From: Plasmopara viticola
Taxonomy: Eukaryota > Oomycota > Peronosporomycetes > Peronosporales > Peronosporaceae
Length of the DNA: 64,000 bases
NCBI GenBank assembly: GCA_001695595.3
Contig: MBPM02000030.1
Coordinates: 496,001 to 560,000 of the forward strand
Direction: 5' to 3'
In this document: positions 17,914-31,100 of the stretch, piece after piece
Layout of the letters: each line of letters begins with the position of its first letter
Position numbering within the stretch: position 1 is the first letter of the stretch
The notes under the pieces: model-generated
The model's database searches: none
The model's input: the letters and a program-made list of their open reading frames with translations, nothing else
Told to the model about the DNA's origin: nothing
Position numbers and translations under genes: made by a program

Positions 17914-20900
17914 ACTTCGTTCCTGGATAGCGAGGGGGCTTTGACCAATTTGAGGAGAGGGGCCAATGCCGTTTGATTGGCTCAAAACCTTTTTTTAAAA
18001 AGCTGCACATATTGTAGCGCATTCTAAAGCGAAGTAAAGTCGCTTTAAAACCGAGTGCATATTTCAGTAGTGGACGAGCATAGCGAGAATAAATTGAAGT
18101 CTCACTTCATAAACTTTTGCCTAAATTTTGTCGACTCGTAGCTTTTGAGCAGGATTAATTTTGCAATAAGGTTTCGACGTCACTGTGAAAACCTTACCAT
18201 TGATTGTATAAAAAATAGCAAAAGACCGAATCAATATGCTATACGAGGAATTGTTAGTTTGATAGAGAGCCGAGCTCTTATCCACCAGCCGGATTATGCA
18301 ATGTAATAAGACACGTTCAATAACTTTAGGAAGGACGTATGTTCCGTTTCCCCTCAGCTCAGCGATCCTACTTTCTCTTATGTATCCACGTACCTATATA
18401 TGCCGACAAAAAATTTTCCAGCATGCAGTTATGGTAGAAATTAGTCAACTTAGCTATGACCCGGTTCCAATTTTTCCGGATTTTAGTATCATACCATCAT
18501 GATATTGTGAATGAAGTCCCAATGTTTCGCGTTGCCTAAGAACTTCGTAAAAAATCGATTCGTTTTCAATCGAACATATTTAGCCTTAATTGCTTGTCTT
18601 AAAGATCGTGCATGATGAAAAATTTAGAATCTATATGTTTTGTTTTATCGGTTTGCATGTACCGCGTGGAACTTGGGCGGTGAAAGCGTTGCTAATTTAA
18701 AATTGCGATGCTTGTACTTTACGCCATACTCGTCCAAATAAAAAGTCATAGTCATGCGTACTCGCTTCAGGCAACGTATAGTGCAATGATCTTGGACTGG
18801 TTTGATGAAATTGCTGTGATAGCTTGAACTGATGATCTTTGTAATATCGCGGCCATTGGAGACATAATATTGACCCTTCCAAAATAATCCGCATCTGCGT
18901 AATTATAGTGTCATTAAAATCCTAGAAGCAATTCGTGATATATTTTATGTTACACAACAAACCTTAGTCCTTAGTCGTTTTCAGATACCTTAGATCCCGC
19001 TTAATGCTGGGCCGATGTCTTTTACTAAATTTCTATGTGTGAGGTTCTAGCACGCTAACGGCAAAAGCGATACTTAAGCGTGAGTAGCTGGCAAGATACG
19101 ATAGAGCGCTGACGAACTCTTTGTATGATTACTCATCGCAAAACATGTTTTATTGTCGTGTCTATGTCCAAATTATAGCTTAAGGTTTTGCAATATCGTA
19201 TACATCTAAGTGGCTCATTAGACCTATTCCATATATAAGCGCTTATTCACGCAGGTTGCCAAATGCAGCGCAATCTCTTTTGGGTTTTGGCGAACGTGGA
19301 CATTTGGACAGAACAGCAACACACAGAAAAATTTCCGATTACAGGATTTCCAGCTGCAGCTGCTCTTCAAAATGATGTTAACACAGATGCTATAAGAAGG
19401 AATTTCTTTTGATGCTACGCACGGTTTGTCATAAGATAAAGTGATGCAAAAGTCGTCCGTACCAAGGTCTGTCAGCTTTTCTTCAGCTCGGAATGAACTG
19501 TGTGCCCTTTCTCACACTGAAGTCTAAGTTTTTTTCCCTTATTACCAAATCCGCAGAGTTTTTTATGCGGACGACTGGGCTCGTGCGGTCGCCTAAAATT
19601 GCGGAGTAATGTGTGTTATATTTAGCACTTGAGAATAATGATAGGCTTTTGAGCACTGGGTACATAGGTTAAAGAAGCTATGATCTCTGTTTACACTTAG
19701 CGATAGGGTCAGCGAAGTCGATGTGCGTTTTCCTTATTACAAGCTTTGTCAGCCAAAGATTCATTCTCGACTACCAGCAAATTGTTGTTCTATGGCCTAT
19801 GATTTGCCATTTTTTGCAGCGCTCATCAGAATCCTTGAGACGACCTCCACCAGTGTCGCCCCCCCACATTCAGTTCTAGCAGTGTAGATCGTTATCTAGC
19901 CGAAGACATTGATCAATATGCTCAAAGCGTTTACGGCTGAGGGAAGGCCATATAGAACACTGAATGTATCTGAGCTGTACACTCAGTCTCTATACTCCAT
20001 CAAGTCTAGTACTACAATGAGGTTGGTTTACGGGACGTAGAGATTTGCTATTTCATTAACATAAAACGGCACGTAGCCTTTTGGGGCATGATCAACATTG
20101 ATTTGTGCAAATCTAACAAGTGTGAAAATGCTGCTCAACGCCTCAATGTATCCGCGTACGCACTGCTTAACACATCTTCGACGACGCGACTCACTCTCTT
20201 TGGTTCCATTATGTCCAAGAGATCAATCGACAACTTCTGTCAAATGATTAAATAGCAGAACGTAGCATGAAGAAAAAGTTTGAGAGCTCCTTTGCATAAG
20301 TTAAATCGTATACCGTGCAATTATGAAAGGTGAAAAATTACGTCCTGAACAGCGAGCAAGGCTCGTTATGTGATGTATGCCGAAATGACACTAAGTGAAA
20401 TCTTTGGCATGCAATCTTGAGAACCATGAGAAAAGTAGTCTGATAAAGACGTAGCCTTCCATAAGCAACGTTTTGGCGAAAGGTAAGTATACGCTAAATT
20501 TATATCCGTGACGGTTATCCACCAGGACACTGCATTTCCAGGAGCTCGTACACACTGTTACAATTGAGCCGATGATAACGGTCTGATATAATTGTGAAAT
20601 ACTTGCGTTAATTTTTGTGAACTACTTCTCGTGCATGGTTAATGAAGATTAAGAATATGGCGGCAGCTAGGCCAAGTGAACTTAAGGCGGATATCAAGAG
20701 GGTAATGCTTGAAGCTTCTACGAATGGGTAGTCGCATAAAGCTTGTGAATCTGCAGATTGCCAAGATCTGTGCCTGCAATTTGTTAAGCATTAACTTGCA
20801 GCTACAGCAGAACTGCGTTGCGAATGTAGAGCTTCACGGTTATAAAAAAGACGCAAAGCAAGTTTTGTCACAAGAGCGTGCCTAATAAACGGTGGCTAGC

Positions 20901-21649
20901 ACAGCGTTCAAATACGTATTCTAACACTACAGCGTACAATTTGGACTTTGAATCGAAGTCAGAGTCCAGGCCTTAACCTGTAATTGGATCACCGTGATTG
21001 ACGCTACGAGTGCGAAGCTCATACTCCCCCAGCACTTTCGTTGCTTGTTACCGGTCTGTGCAGAGAGCGCGAAATATATTCATGCAAATATTCAAAGTTA
21101 AGCGGTGCAGTCTACTTACGTTGGAAGGGCGAAATGCTTTGCACTCCGTAAGGCGGTCACTTACGTTGAGAAGGGTTGTACATCGAGACCAAGCAACTAT
21201 CTCCGGGAGACCAATAAAAATGTTGAGGATCATGTTCCTCACGTGAAAATAGGTAATATTGAGTCAGAGCGGGAGGTGGCGTTGCTACAATTGCCTCAAC
21301 TTTTTTTCTCCTCGAGTCTAGCAGCATTACCTTGGAGCTGTCTACTTATACCCCTCCTTTCCAAGCTTACCACGATTATCGTATAGTGTTTTGGATGAGA
21401 AATAATGAGCCAGATGCTCGCGAGAGGTTGTCTCAATTCTTATCAATGCAATAAGTGATGACAAAGAGCACAATGTGAATGACGATAACGGTTTTTTAGG
21501 CGCGAAGCAAGCAAGATATTAGTACTGGAGCAGTTATTACTTCTGCTGCGATGTCTCGACTAGAAATTTGCAAGTAACTAATAATAGCAGCTTTAAAAAT
21601 GGGAGAAGGCTGTGGACAAATTTACAAGTAGAGAATTGCTCATTGACGC
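17914..21649. other. Gene-poor, decayed DNA
   Basis: About 3.7 kb without a supported gene. The ATP synthase promoter lies at the left end. Short frames only. The sequence at about 20990-21390 has open stretches on plus, directly upstream of the copia relic in the position of integrase, but I cannot align a motif there with confidence. Confidence 0.5.
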
Positions 21650-22340
21650 TGGTGCCGATGAAGTAAATGCTTGCCGAATAAATTCGAACAGGATGCGCAA
21701 CGAGTAACGACAAGTTATGCGCTACAAGGCCCGACTAGCTCATAAAAGATCCAGACAAAAACTAAAATCCAATTTTGTCGATCGTGGCAAGCGCAAATTT
21801 CGTCAAAGTTGTGCTATCAATGGAGGACGCGAAGTGATACGTGATCATAAAGCTTGATGTCGACAAAGCAATATTTTAAGGTTTTCCTTAATATAATGCT
21901 CATACTAAAGACACGACATGCAAGCTGGTTACGGCATTTGTACGGTCTCATTCGAGCTGCAAGTGCATGAAAAACAATAAGACGATTTATGCTGTTTACA
22001 TACAAATAATTTTGGAGCCGTGGAGCGGATCAGTGCGTCTACATCGAGGCAAAAGTAGGGATTTCTACATTCGTTTTTATATCGACGACAAGATCATCGC
22101 TCCTTAGAAGTGAAGCATGCGAAAGCAGCCCTCAGTTGATGAAGCAATCGAGTACAATACCATTTCTAAGCACATCGACATTCGTCACCATTCCATCCGG
22201 GTGAAAATTACTCAAGTACCAAGTACATGTCGACGGTGAACCAGTTCGTAGATAGACTTACGAAAGCTTCGGAAATCAAACATTTTGAGAACGTGTTGCA
22301 GGCTAGCGGCATCGAAACGTTAACAGCGGTTAGTGGAAGT
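21650..22340 (+). pseudogene. Ty1/copia retrotransposon pol relic (reverse transcriptase to RNase H)
   Basis: Conceptual translation, switching frames at several lesions, shows the order of copia-type pol blocks: RYKARLAHK (about 21720), IKLDVDKAIF (21845, the LDVxTAF block), LRHLYGLIRAASA (21930, the LYGL block), DQCVYI and FYIDDKIIA (22030-22105, the YVDD polymerase motif). Then come KHIDIRHHSIR (22170) and STVNQFVDRLTKASEIKHFE (22230), which match the RNase H end motifs KHIDxRxHFIR and the VPTxDQxADxxTKxL tail. Stops and frameshifts between every block mean it is long dead. No long terminal repeats could be delimited. Confidence 0.8.
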
Positions 22341-25151
22341 GTTGATAAGACGCCACATATTGCTTTAAGAATCAACGATAGGGCTTACCGCACACACTGG
22401 ATCGGTAACACCCTACTCTGACGTCATTGCGACGACTTCTTAGATAGCGTCATTTAATTATCGAGTAAAACAGGTTTGGAGGAAGCACAAGATAGATTCA
22501 GATGCCTCCACTTAACATTTTGCCTTTAATCGCGCACCTCTACAATATTGGCACAGCACGCGCATTTCTCGCATCGTCTACGTGGTAGTAAAAGTAATTT
22601 TGTAGTATACGGTGTGTATAGTATGTAAACATTGAATTAGCTGTAGAACCTGCGCAGTGCTTAATAGATTAGTATGGCTCTTGAGGTTAGAAGCATGCTG
22701 GACGCCAGATGGCAAAATGCATCTGGACTGCAATTTTACGCATCAAAGAGAAATATATCGTCATTGCAACCATGATTTATGCGATAACTTTTGCACTGAA
22801 GAGTCGTATGCTATCTAATATTGGGGCCGAACTCTCGCAGATTCAGGCTTCGGAATACGCTAGACATTGGCCTTTCTTACTTTAAGTACATCTAACAGAT
22901 TGTACTGACTATTTAAAAAATACTTAGGAGTCAATAGCATTACATCATTTTCAGTTAATAGCTTACAGTTAAACAAATCACATTCCAGCAAGTTGCCTAG
23001 TTACTGTTGTGATATCTAAAAGTAGGTTAAAACTGTAAATCGAGGACGGCAGGCACTCAAACGATAAGTCACATAGTGAGCTGAAGATGCATCCAGAGTA
23101 AGCACTGAAATTCCGTTACTTTCATAACGGGTCATTTGGTGCAGTGGTTTTACTACCTCTACGCCAACTCGGCCCACCGTAGACGTAAATTGACATGTGA
23201 TGCTATTTGGGGGAATTAACGGAATGCGATAAATCCCGAAGGCACTGTTGTGAGGGAATCGTTACGACACCTAGCCATAAGACATCGGTATACGAAGCTT
23301 CTAATTGGGGGTAGACAACACCTTGGCGAAGCCCAATGCAAATTGAGAGAGACGGTGATATTGGGTCGCGGAATGCAGGAAGGATCGCTAACTTGACAGC
23401 AGTCCTACCTAATCAGTATGTAAGATGTGACGTAGATTGGGTTAATCCGTGACCTCAAACAGGCGCAATTAGCATATCGGCTACGACTAATTCCAGAAGT
23501 AATAAATCCCTTGAAAGGCGAAAAGCCAAAAAAGCCTAATTGTTCAAAAGGTGCTAAGGCCGAAAACAGCATTTTGTGTTTAGCCCACTCTTTTTTCTAG
23601 CAAAAGCTAAGAGGGTCATCCTCTCAGCTAGAATAGGACCCAGTTGTGGCGGCTGCTAAAATGGGACCAGGGTAACGTTAAGGGTATAATTAGCAATAAT
23701 GCTCCGAGCTGATTTCCAACACAAAGACAACGTGCCGAAGCGTTATTTAGCTGCACCAAGTCTTCATTGTGGAATTTTAGCAGTAAATTGCTGGTGGATT
23801 GCAGTCTGGCTAGCAACTTAAGTAATTGCCGCAATTTGGCACTGAAATGGCCTAAACTTTTGCAGCACAAGTCTTGATAGAAGTGCTGTATGTGAAGCAC
23901 TATAATAGCCTCGACTTGAGCGATTACTTCGATTATGTAGGCTCAAAACTCGTAAAAGCGAACATCATTCCTGTGCATCCACAAGCAACGAAGAACCACT
24001 ACTCAAACAACGTGGAAGATCACAAATCAACTGTAACCGTAAAGTGGCTTGGCATGGTCGGTTGGTTCAAGTTTAGATAGAAGAACTGACTCCCATTCCA
24101 GTGTGACCATAAAAAAGCCTCGAAACGCATTGAGCCGTTTAGACCAAACTTAAGTCGCAAATTCGCTATACCAAATTAAGTGTGGGGCAGTGTCCAGAAG
24201 TCCACAACAATGATGGCAGGTTGAAACTGCACCAGTAAGATGCTAAAGACGATAACCGAGAAATAAAGCGTTGTGCCGGAGCCGATAAAGAAGTTCGGAC
24301 TAGACAGGCAAGACATGTCGACCCAGTTTGTAGTCACGAGCCCACATAGTCGTGTCAGGTCTACCTGAGACGCCGAGTCAAGACAGGGGCAATGTCGCTA
24401 TATCAAATCCTATTGAATTTTCGAAATTTTGCCACACTTAGCTATGATACTTCATAGGTAACAAACGTCCAGGTGTGATGTGCGGCGTAAAACTTCGGCG
24501 CTTGACTAGCCCTATTGGATAAAGGTCTAGTGAACGTAGCAGAGAGCCAGCCTGTCCAAAAAATTGTTGCATGAATGCGCGCTGACAGGCCGCCCGGATC
24601 CAAATTGGCTTAAGAAATGGGAAATGTTTGTAGCCGTAATAGGTGTTGGGCACACGGTTGCGCCGGCCTAAAAATTCCTTGGGCAGCTAGTAATTTTACT
24701 AAATCCGGTGGCCTTGTAGCTTCGGCTAGAGTTCTCAACAGTTGCCGTAGGTAATATCCACATTATTTAAAGTGGGCGTGGTTAGCCTGTCAAATCTGAC
24801 TTAAGCGTCGTAAGTTTTTTGCGAAATTGAGTATGCCATGTAAAAAGTACGAAGTGCCAATACGACCCAAGCTTTGTCCAGCGATGGAAACGGTGTGAAA
24901 CCACGTGGTCCGGACCAATAGAAATCAGGGCTTAAAGAATATCACAGTCGTGTCCCTAAGGCGAAATTCAATAGCTTACAGACGACAGACATGTGGGGTC
25001 GATAATATTCCCAACAAATATTTGCTGACGAGGCTTGATATTTTTTGCAAAATATCAGTACTCACTTTGGTATTAGTATCATCGTATCATACCTTATAGA
25101 AGGTAACATCAAGTGGCAATTCCGCAACGGAACCAGAACCATCTGTAGCCA
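22341..25151. other. Gene-poor DNA up to the VPS13-like gene
   Basis: About 2.8 kb with only short open frames and no recognisable domain. It presumably includes the 3' remainder of the copia relic on the left and the VPS13-like promoter on the right. No repeat boundary seen. Confidence 0.45.
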
Positions 25152-28100
25152 ATGCTGGATCTGCTGTCACCTCTGCGCGGCTACATCGCACAAAACTTGC
25201 AGTTTTACCTGGGCAAATACATCGAGGATATACAGCTTGAAGGTTTAGGGCTCTTTGGCGGCGACCTTGTTCTTAACGACTTGGAAATCAAGCGCCATGT
25301 GCTGCGCGAGAGTCTCGAGATCCCATCGAGCTTCGACTTCTCACGAGGATTTATTCGTGAATTACGTATCCACATCCCATGGACGCAGCTGCTGTCACAA
25401 CCAATCGAGGTGAAACTTTACACCATCGAGCTCATTCTTACGGCGAGGAATAGTACAGCCAGTACAAACTCGGTAGACGCAGCTGCCAATAGAGAGACTG
25501 AAATCGATCAGCCAAAGTCCGGCTGGGTTCATGATACACTGCATAAAATTTTGGCCAACGTCAGCTTGCAAATTAATAACCTCGTGCTTAAGTATGAGCA
25601 CGACGACGTTGTGTTCTCCATCGCGCTTGGGGTAAGCCGTTTGTTTAGTGTAGCTTATAGTGTGTTAAATCTTTCTGCGTGCTGATGGTAAGGTAGACGC
25701 TTGACTTCTACTCGGCCAGCGAAGAAAATGGCTGGAAACGCAGTTTTGAGGAGCTGAAGGGAGGTCGGCGAGACATTTGCAAGAGAATTGACGCAAAAGA
25801 TGTGACGATTTTTTTGGACAGGTACACTAATAATGAAGATGCAAGAGATGACGCGAGACGAAGCTTACTGCGACGAAGGGTAGTTGGGTACGAGGTTCCA
25901 GTGTTAAGTCGAACTTCGGCATCTGTCCGAGCTAAGTTGGAGTTATTCAACAAGGCAGGGCAAAGTGCTCCGAGAAGCAAGTCAACTTCTCCTTTGAACC
26001 AGGACCGAAGTAATTCCCGGGTTGCAAATAACATTGTCGATGTGGATGGGTTGTTTACATATAAACCATCCGTATTGTGCGATCCATTCTACTACTATCT
26101 GTGCAACCGCTCAAGCGTGATCCCCATGTACGAGTTAGACGTATTTATTGGCGAATTGCCCTTCTCCGTCAGTGATAGACAGTTAGAGATGTTGAGCCAA
26201 CTTATACAAAGCGCTAGTCACAGGTTCGATCAGGCTCAAGAACGAGTACCCTCGGCGCGAAACGATGACTACCTACCGGATTGGGTCAACAAGAATAAAT
26301 CCTTCTCTGCTTGTTCTATTCCAGTCGAGCATCCCCAGAAAAATCAGGTAAATGACCAGGTGGGTAGTTTACCTAATAAACATGAGCCCTGGTTTGGCTG
26401 GGTAATGAACGCTTTGGGAACAGCTGAAAACGAGGAAGAAGACGCGTTAATGTCTGAACTGCTTGCCGAAACAAGAGGAGCTTTGATTCAACACCAGTCG
26501 CCTGCGAATGAAATTAATGAAAGCTTGTTTGCTCCCCGCGATCCAGTCACAACGATGTCATGTGTGCGAGTGTGCGTCAGCTTAGCCTCTCTGACGCTTC
26601 GCAAGCATGAATTAAATGTGCAAGTGGAGTACCAAGATGCAACAAAGGTGGAGAGTAGTGAAGAATTTGTACCAGTAGCAAATCTTGGCATGGTAAAAGT
26701 TTCCACTCATCCAAGAAGAAATATAGTTGCTCGACCAGCAATGCCAATCCTTTACTTGACGCTTAGTTACGTGGCGCTAGAAGTACTTATTGCACGAGGT
26801 CAGGAACAATGTGGAACGGATCTGGTGTTTGAAATTGAAAAAGCGGAAATCGTATCAGCCACGAACGGCACAAATGGAGAGGATACAATACGTAAGAACG
26901 AAGGAGTGCTGCTGACATGGGGATCTATCGATGCAACTCACATTTCCGATTGCGTCTCTCACCCTTATTTTATCAGCTCGTTCTTTGAAGAGGAATTAAC
27001 GCGCCTAAATCAACGCAAAACTCGAAGTTTTGACATCGTTAAGGTGGCACCGGATGCTGGCATCCCTGTTTGGACAACTTTAAAAACGGATCGACGGAGA
27101 ATGGACTCAAGAGAAAGCCAAAGCTCACCATGCGAGTGCTATTTTACATGGAATGGTAAAGCTGTTCGCTGCACTTCAACATCTGCGATATCTAAGATTT
27201 GCCAAAAAGCGATTGAAATGATCGGAATTAAGGAGCGCGTTCTTGATGACGGAATAATACTTGATGCCGTGTCAACGGCTTGGAATTCAAGTGAGTTTTC
27301 TCTTATGATTACCGAAGAGATGACACTTGCCTTGACTGCAGCTGCGGAAGAATATCGAGCACACCGCAATCCGGACCTTGGGTCATCAGACAACCTGGTG
27401 CAGCTGCTCTTGCCACAGCTGGTTGCTCTATGCTGTCGTCATTTAGGGCATTCTTGTTTAGCTGCTTCACTCCATTCACCACCTGGCTCTGTTGAAATTC
27501 AGCACCGAAGTGTTCATTCTGCTCTACGCATGCGCTCAGCATCCAATTTAAAAATCACTGAGCATGATGTATCGTCACCTGACCATCGTACGAAGGAGGA
27601 AGCGGTCAAGAAAATTATGGATGTATCGATTGGCGCAGCAAAAGCTGTGCTGGACCCTCTAAAGTGTCTCGTATTACTAGAATCCCTCTCAATTCTTTTG
27701 CGCGAAAATGAAAAAGATGATGTCAAAGTGCCGAAGCGCATTAACGTGTCAACACCAGCTACGAAAAACCTGGCACCGGAGACGATGGAAGCACCAGATA
27801 TTATTTCTATAACACTAAGTGATGTCAAATTGATTACGGTGAGCAATGTGCATGTTCATTTTCCTGACCAACGTTCCGGTCTGGGACGCAGCTTGGACTA
27901 CTGTGGTGGCTTGAACCTGATTGGGAGCGACTTTGTGTGGCTGGGAAACTTCTACCCCGGTAGTAGCAAGAACCGATTACAATTCGGCGCTTTGACAGCG
28001 TATTTGGGTGAAGCTCAAAGCGACTTTACGGACGCTCCACTGGTAGAAGCGCTGGGATCTGAGTTGATGAACACACTAACCTATGCCGATGGAGGCAGCA

Positions 28101-31100
28101 ATGACGTACTATTTGCAAGCTTGGTCAAAGCAAGAATTGACTTAAGCTTGTCTGCATTATACCATGTTGCAACTGTAGTAAGTGATGTCGCTAGTCTTCT
28201 TGGATATGCAATTGCCTCGGAGCCAATTAAATTAGCGTCAGAGAAATTACATACTTCTTTTCAAATTGAGGTATGCCAGCCTGGTCTTTCTAGAACTGTT
28301 TCACATCGACACAGGGCAGTAATGGCTCAATGTCAATCGCTAAGCGGAGGGATTGCATCAGTCAGTGTTACTTGGAAGAGAAGGAAAACAGACGAAAACA
28401 CTGTAATTTTTCAAGGTGGTATAGCTGCAATGATGCGTAATGATTCAAAACCTCGTACTTCTTTTTTCAAGTTTGACATCTTGTACGAAAAGACGTCTGG
28501 AAAGCTAGTTGGTGTGCCAATTATAAGCTCGCTTGGAATGCTCACACTGAAGCCTGACTTAGTTTCCACCAAGTGCAGGTATTGCCAACTTAGTGTCAAA
28601 GCGCATTTGGCTTACTTGGACCTCGATCTACAAGGCGTACTGCACCTAATAGGAATAGCTCTAAGTTTTCTGAAAGAATTTTCAGCAGCATTGCCAGGCA
28701 AAGCAACTTCGACACCGAAATGCGAACGTTTTGGAAAAGACGCACTAGACGGTAATCAAGCGAGCTGCACTTCAACAGGCTGGAGCTTTGTCATTGATAT
28801 GAAAGCTGGTGGATGTGGTGTAAGTGTGAACGAAGCCCTTCAACTTACCCTTTCTCAAATATCGCTTGTAACAACCGAGAAAGAGCTAAAATCAACAGAA
28901 TTTGTAAGACCTGGGGGAGTACTATATCTTGAATTTGTTGCAAAAGGTGCCACTCTATTTGCATCTGACAGCGGAAGCCTCAAGGGCATTCAAGATCCAA
29001 TTGTCTTGAGCACAGAGGAATTTGGTGCATTGGTGGATTTCTCACATGAAAATGCTGACTCTCGACACAATTACGCATTCAATGTCATGTTTCACGCATC
29101 GAGTATACAAGCATCACTAAGTCGTCTAAAGGTACACAACCTCACCTTAGTATTTGCTTCTGAGTACATTTGCTAAAATTTGACTGCATGATATGCTTTT
29201 GAGACCAGCTTTTGTATCTTTCTAAAATTCCAAACATCGAAGACGAAGCCATATTGCGTGACGTGACGACTTACAATGCCCCCCACCTACACAAATTGGA
29301 CAAACGCGAGTGTAATGATCACTCTTCTACGCCTTGCCGATGGTTCTGGAGGCTCGGTGCTCAGCTTGATCTTGCCGATTTTACATGCACGGCTGACATC
29401 TACCACTGCTCCGATTGCAAAAAGAAGCGCATCCGAGCAGATGTCAATGGCAAGATGCATAACATGAATTTAGCTGCTCGCATAAGCAATTACCACCCCA
29501 CAAAAAACCATCATAACCCAACCATGCAAGAAAAGTTTACAGATATTCAGTTATCTGTTGGAAATGTTGAAGTGGTGGAGGTACATGCGTGTGAAAATAT
29601 TTGTACTAAACTTGGTGACTTTTCACGTTTATCCAACGGAGTGTTCATGGGTATTTTGGTGTGCCTCGACTTGAGTGATTTGAAAGTCTTATCCAAAACC
29701 TTGCGTGCTGTCGATACGAGCATAAATTTTGATCAAGAGTCCCTACCACCTGCTATGGTATCGTGGCATTTGACAAACACCATAACCAAGACGTTTCAAG
29801 AGATAAAAGCGAAGTGGCATCAAAGCAAAGCTGATAGACATCATTCGTTTTCTAAAATTCCTCTCGTTGTCGCCTGGAACGATCCAGTGCTGTCAAAGGG
29901 CCCACTTTCGTTTCCACTGCTGTCGGGATTTTATCGCAATTATAGTGAAGTTAGCCTCCCTCACCAGGTTGTCGCAGGATCTATGGACAGTGTGGACTTT
30001 GTCATGACTACGTCGAGTCTTTTGTGTTTAGCCTCATTGCTTAACGTGCGTGGTAAAAAAAATTCGAAACCTGTTATCGAAAGGAATGAATATGGTGCAG
30101 CTTGCAACACTGGTGTTCCAAAAGTGAGTGCTTACAATACAAATGGGTTAACTTCACGGGTATCATTGGCGAACATTGAGCTTTCTCTTTTGTTCGGTAA
30201 AGTCCGTATAATTTTTCCAAACGTAAATCTTATGGATTATGTCCAAAGTAATCAACAAGTAGTACCAGGAAATGTTGTGATGGTGTTAGAGTCGATGTCG
30301 ATGGTATCAGCTGTGCGAAACGACATTTCGTTGGATGGATTAGGATATCCTCCATTCAATTCGAGAATCCTTCCGAGGCGACCTGCAGTCCAGGCACAAC
30401 GATTCGGCCAGTCGCAACTTCAAATAGGGTGTAGAGCTGGAAAGATTTCTGCGTTTGTTGCCGAATTAAACTTTAGTCCCGAGGTGGCTACTCTCACGAA
30501 CAATTTCGATGTTGTTGGGCCGTTCGAAGAGTACATTGGTAGTGTTGTGGGACATTTAGCACTGTTTACCAATGCAGAGGCAATCTTGTCGCCACTCAAC
30601 GTGACGTGCAGTATTGAAGAGGAAATTTTAGCCAAAACTGAAGGCAGAAGTTCCGCAGCAAAAATTACTATTAGCATCGCTATGACCAAACTGCGTCTTC
30701 AGCTAAACGAGCAATTATTTGACGTGCTGTATGCGCGGTACGCAGGAATATATCGCGGTGCATATAATTTTAGGCAATTTTTTGCGTCAGCACCACCAGT
30801 ACAGTTGAGGCCACGTCATACAGAAGAGTCGTCCGAGTTGTCTACAACATCCACAAGCTCAAATCAGCTAGAAATAACATTTTCGAGTGATGGAATAGAT
30901 ATTAATGTGATTGAGATTGACATATCTACGCATTTTCGAATCGGCTTGATTGTCTTTGTACACAACACTGTAGATTTATCCGGAAGTGCGTCTATTCAAA
31001 ATATCGTGGTTGGTCATCGTATTTACAAAAATGAGACTGAGACGGTTGCAGTGGAAGAAGTAGTATTTGGAGCGAAGGCTGAGCCCAGTTTGTGGCAACT

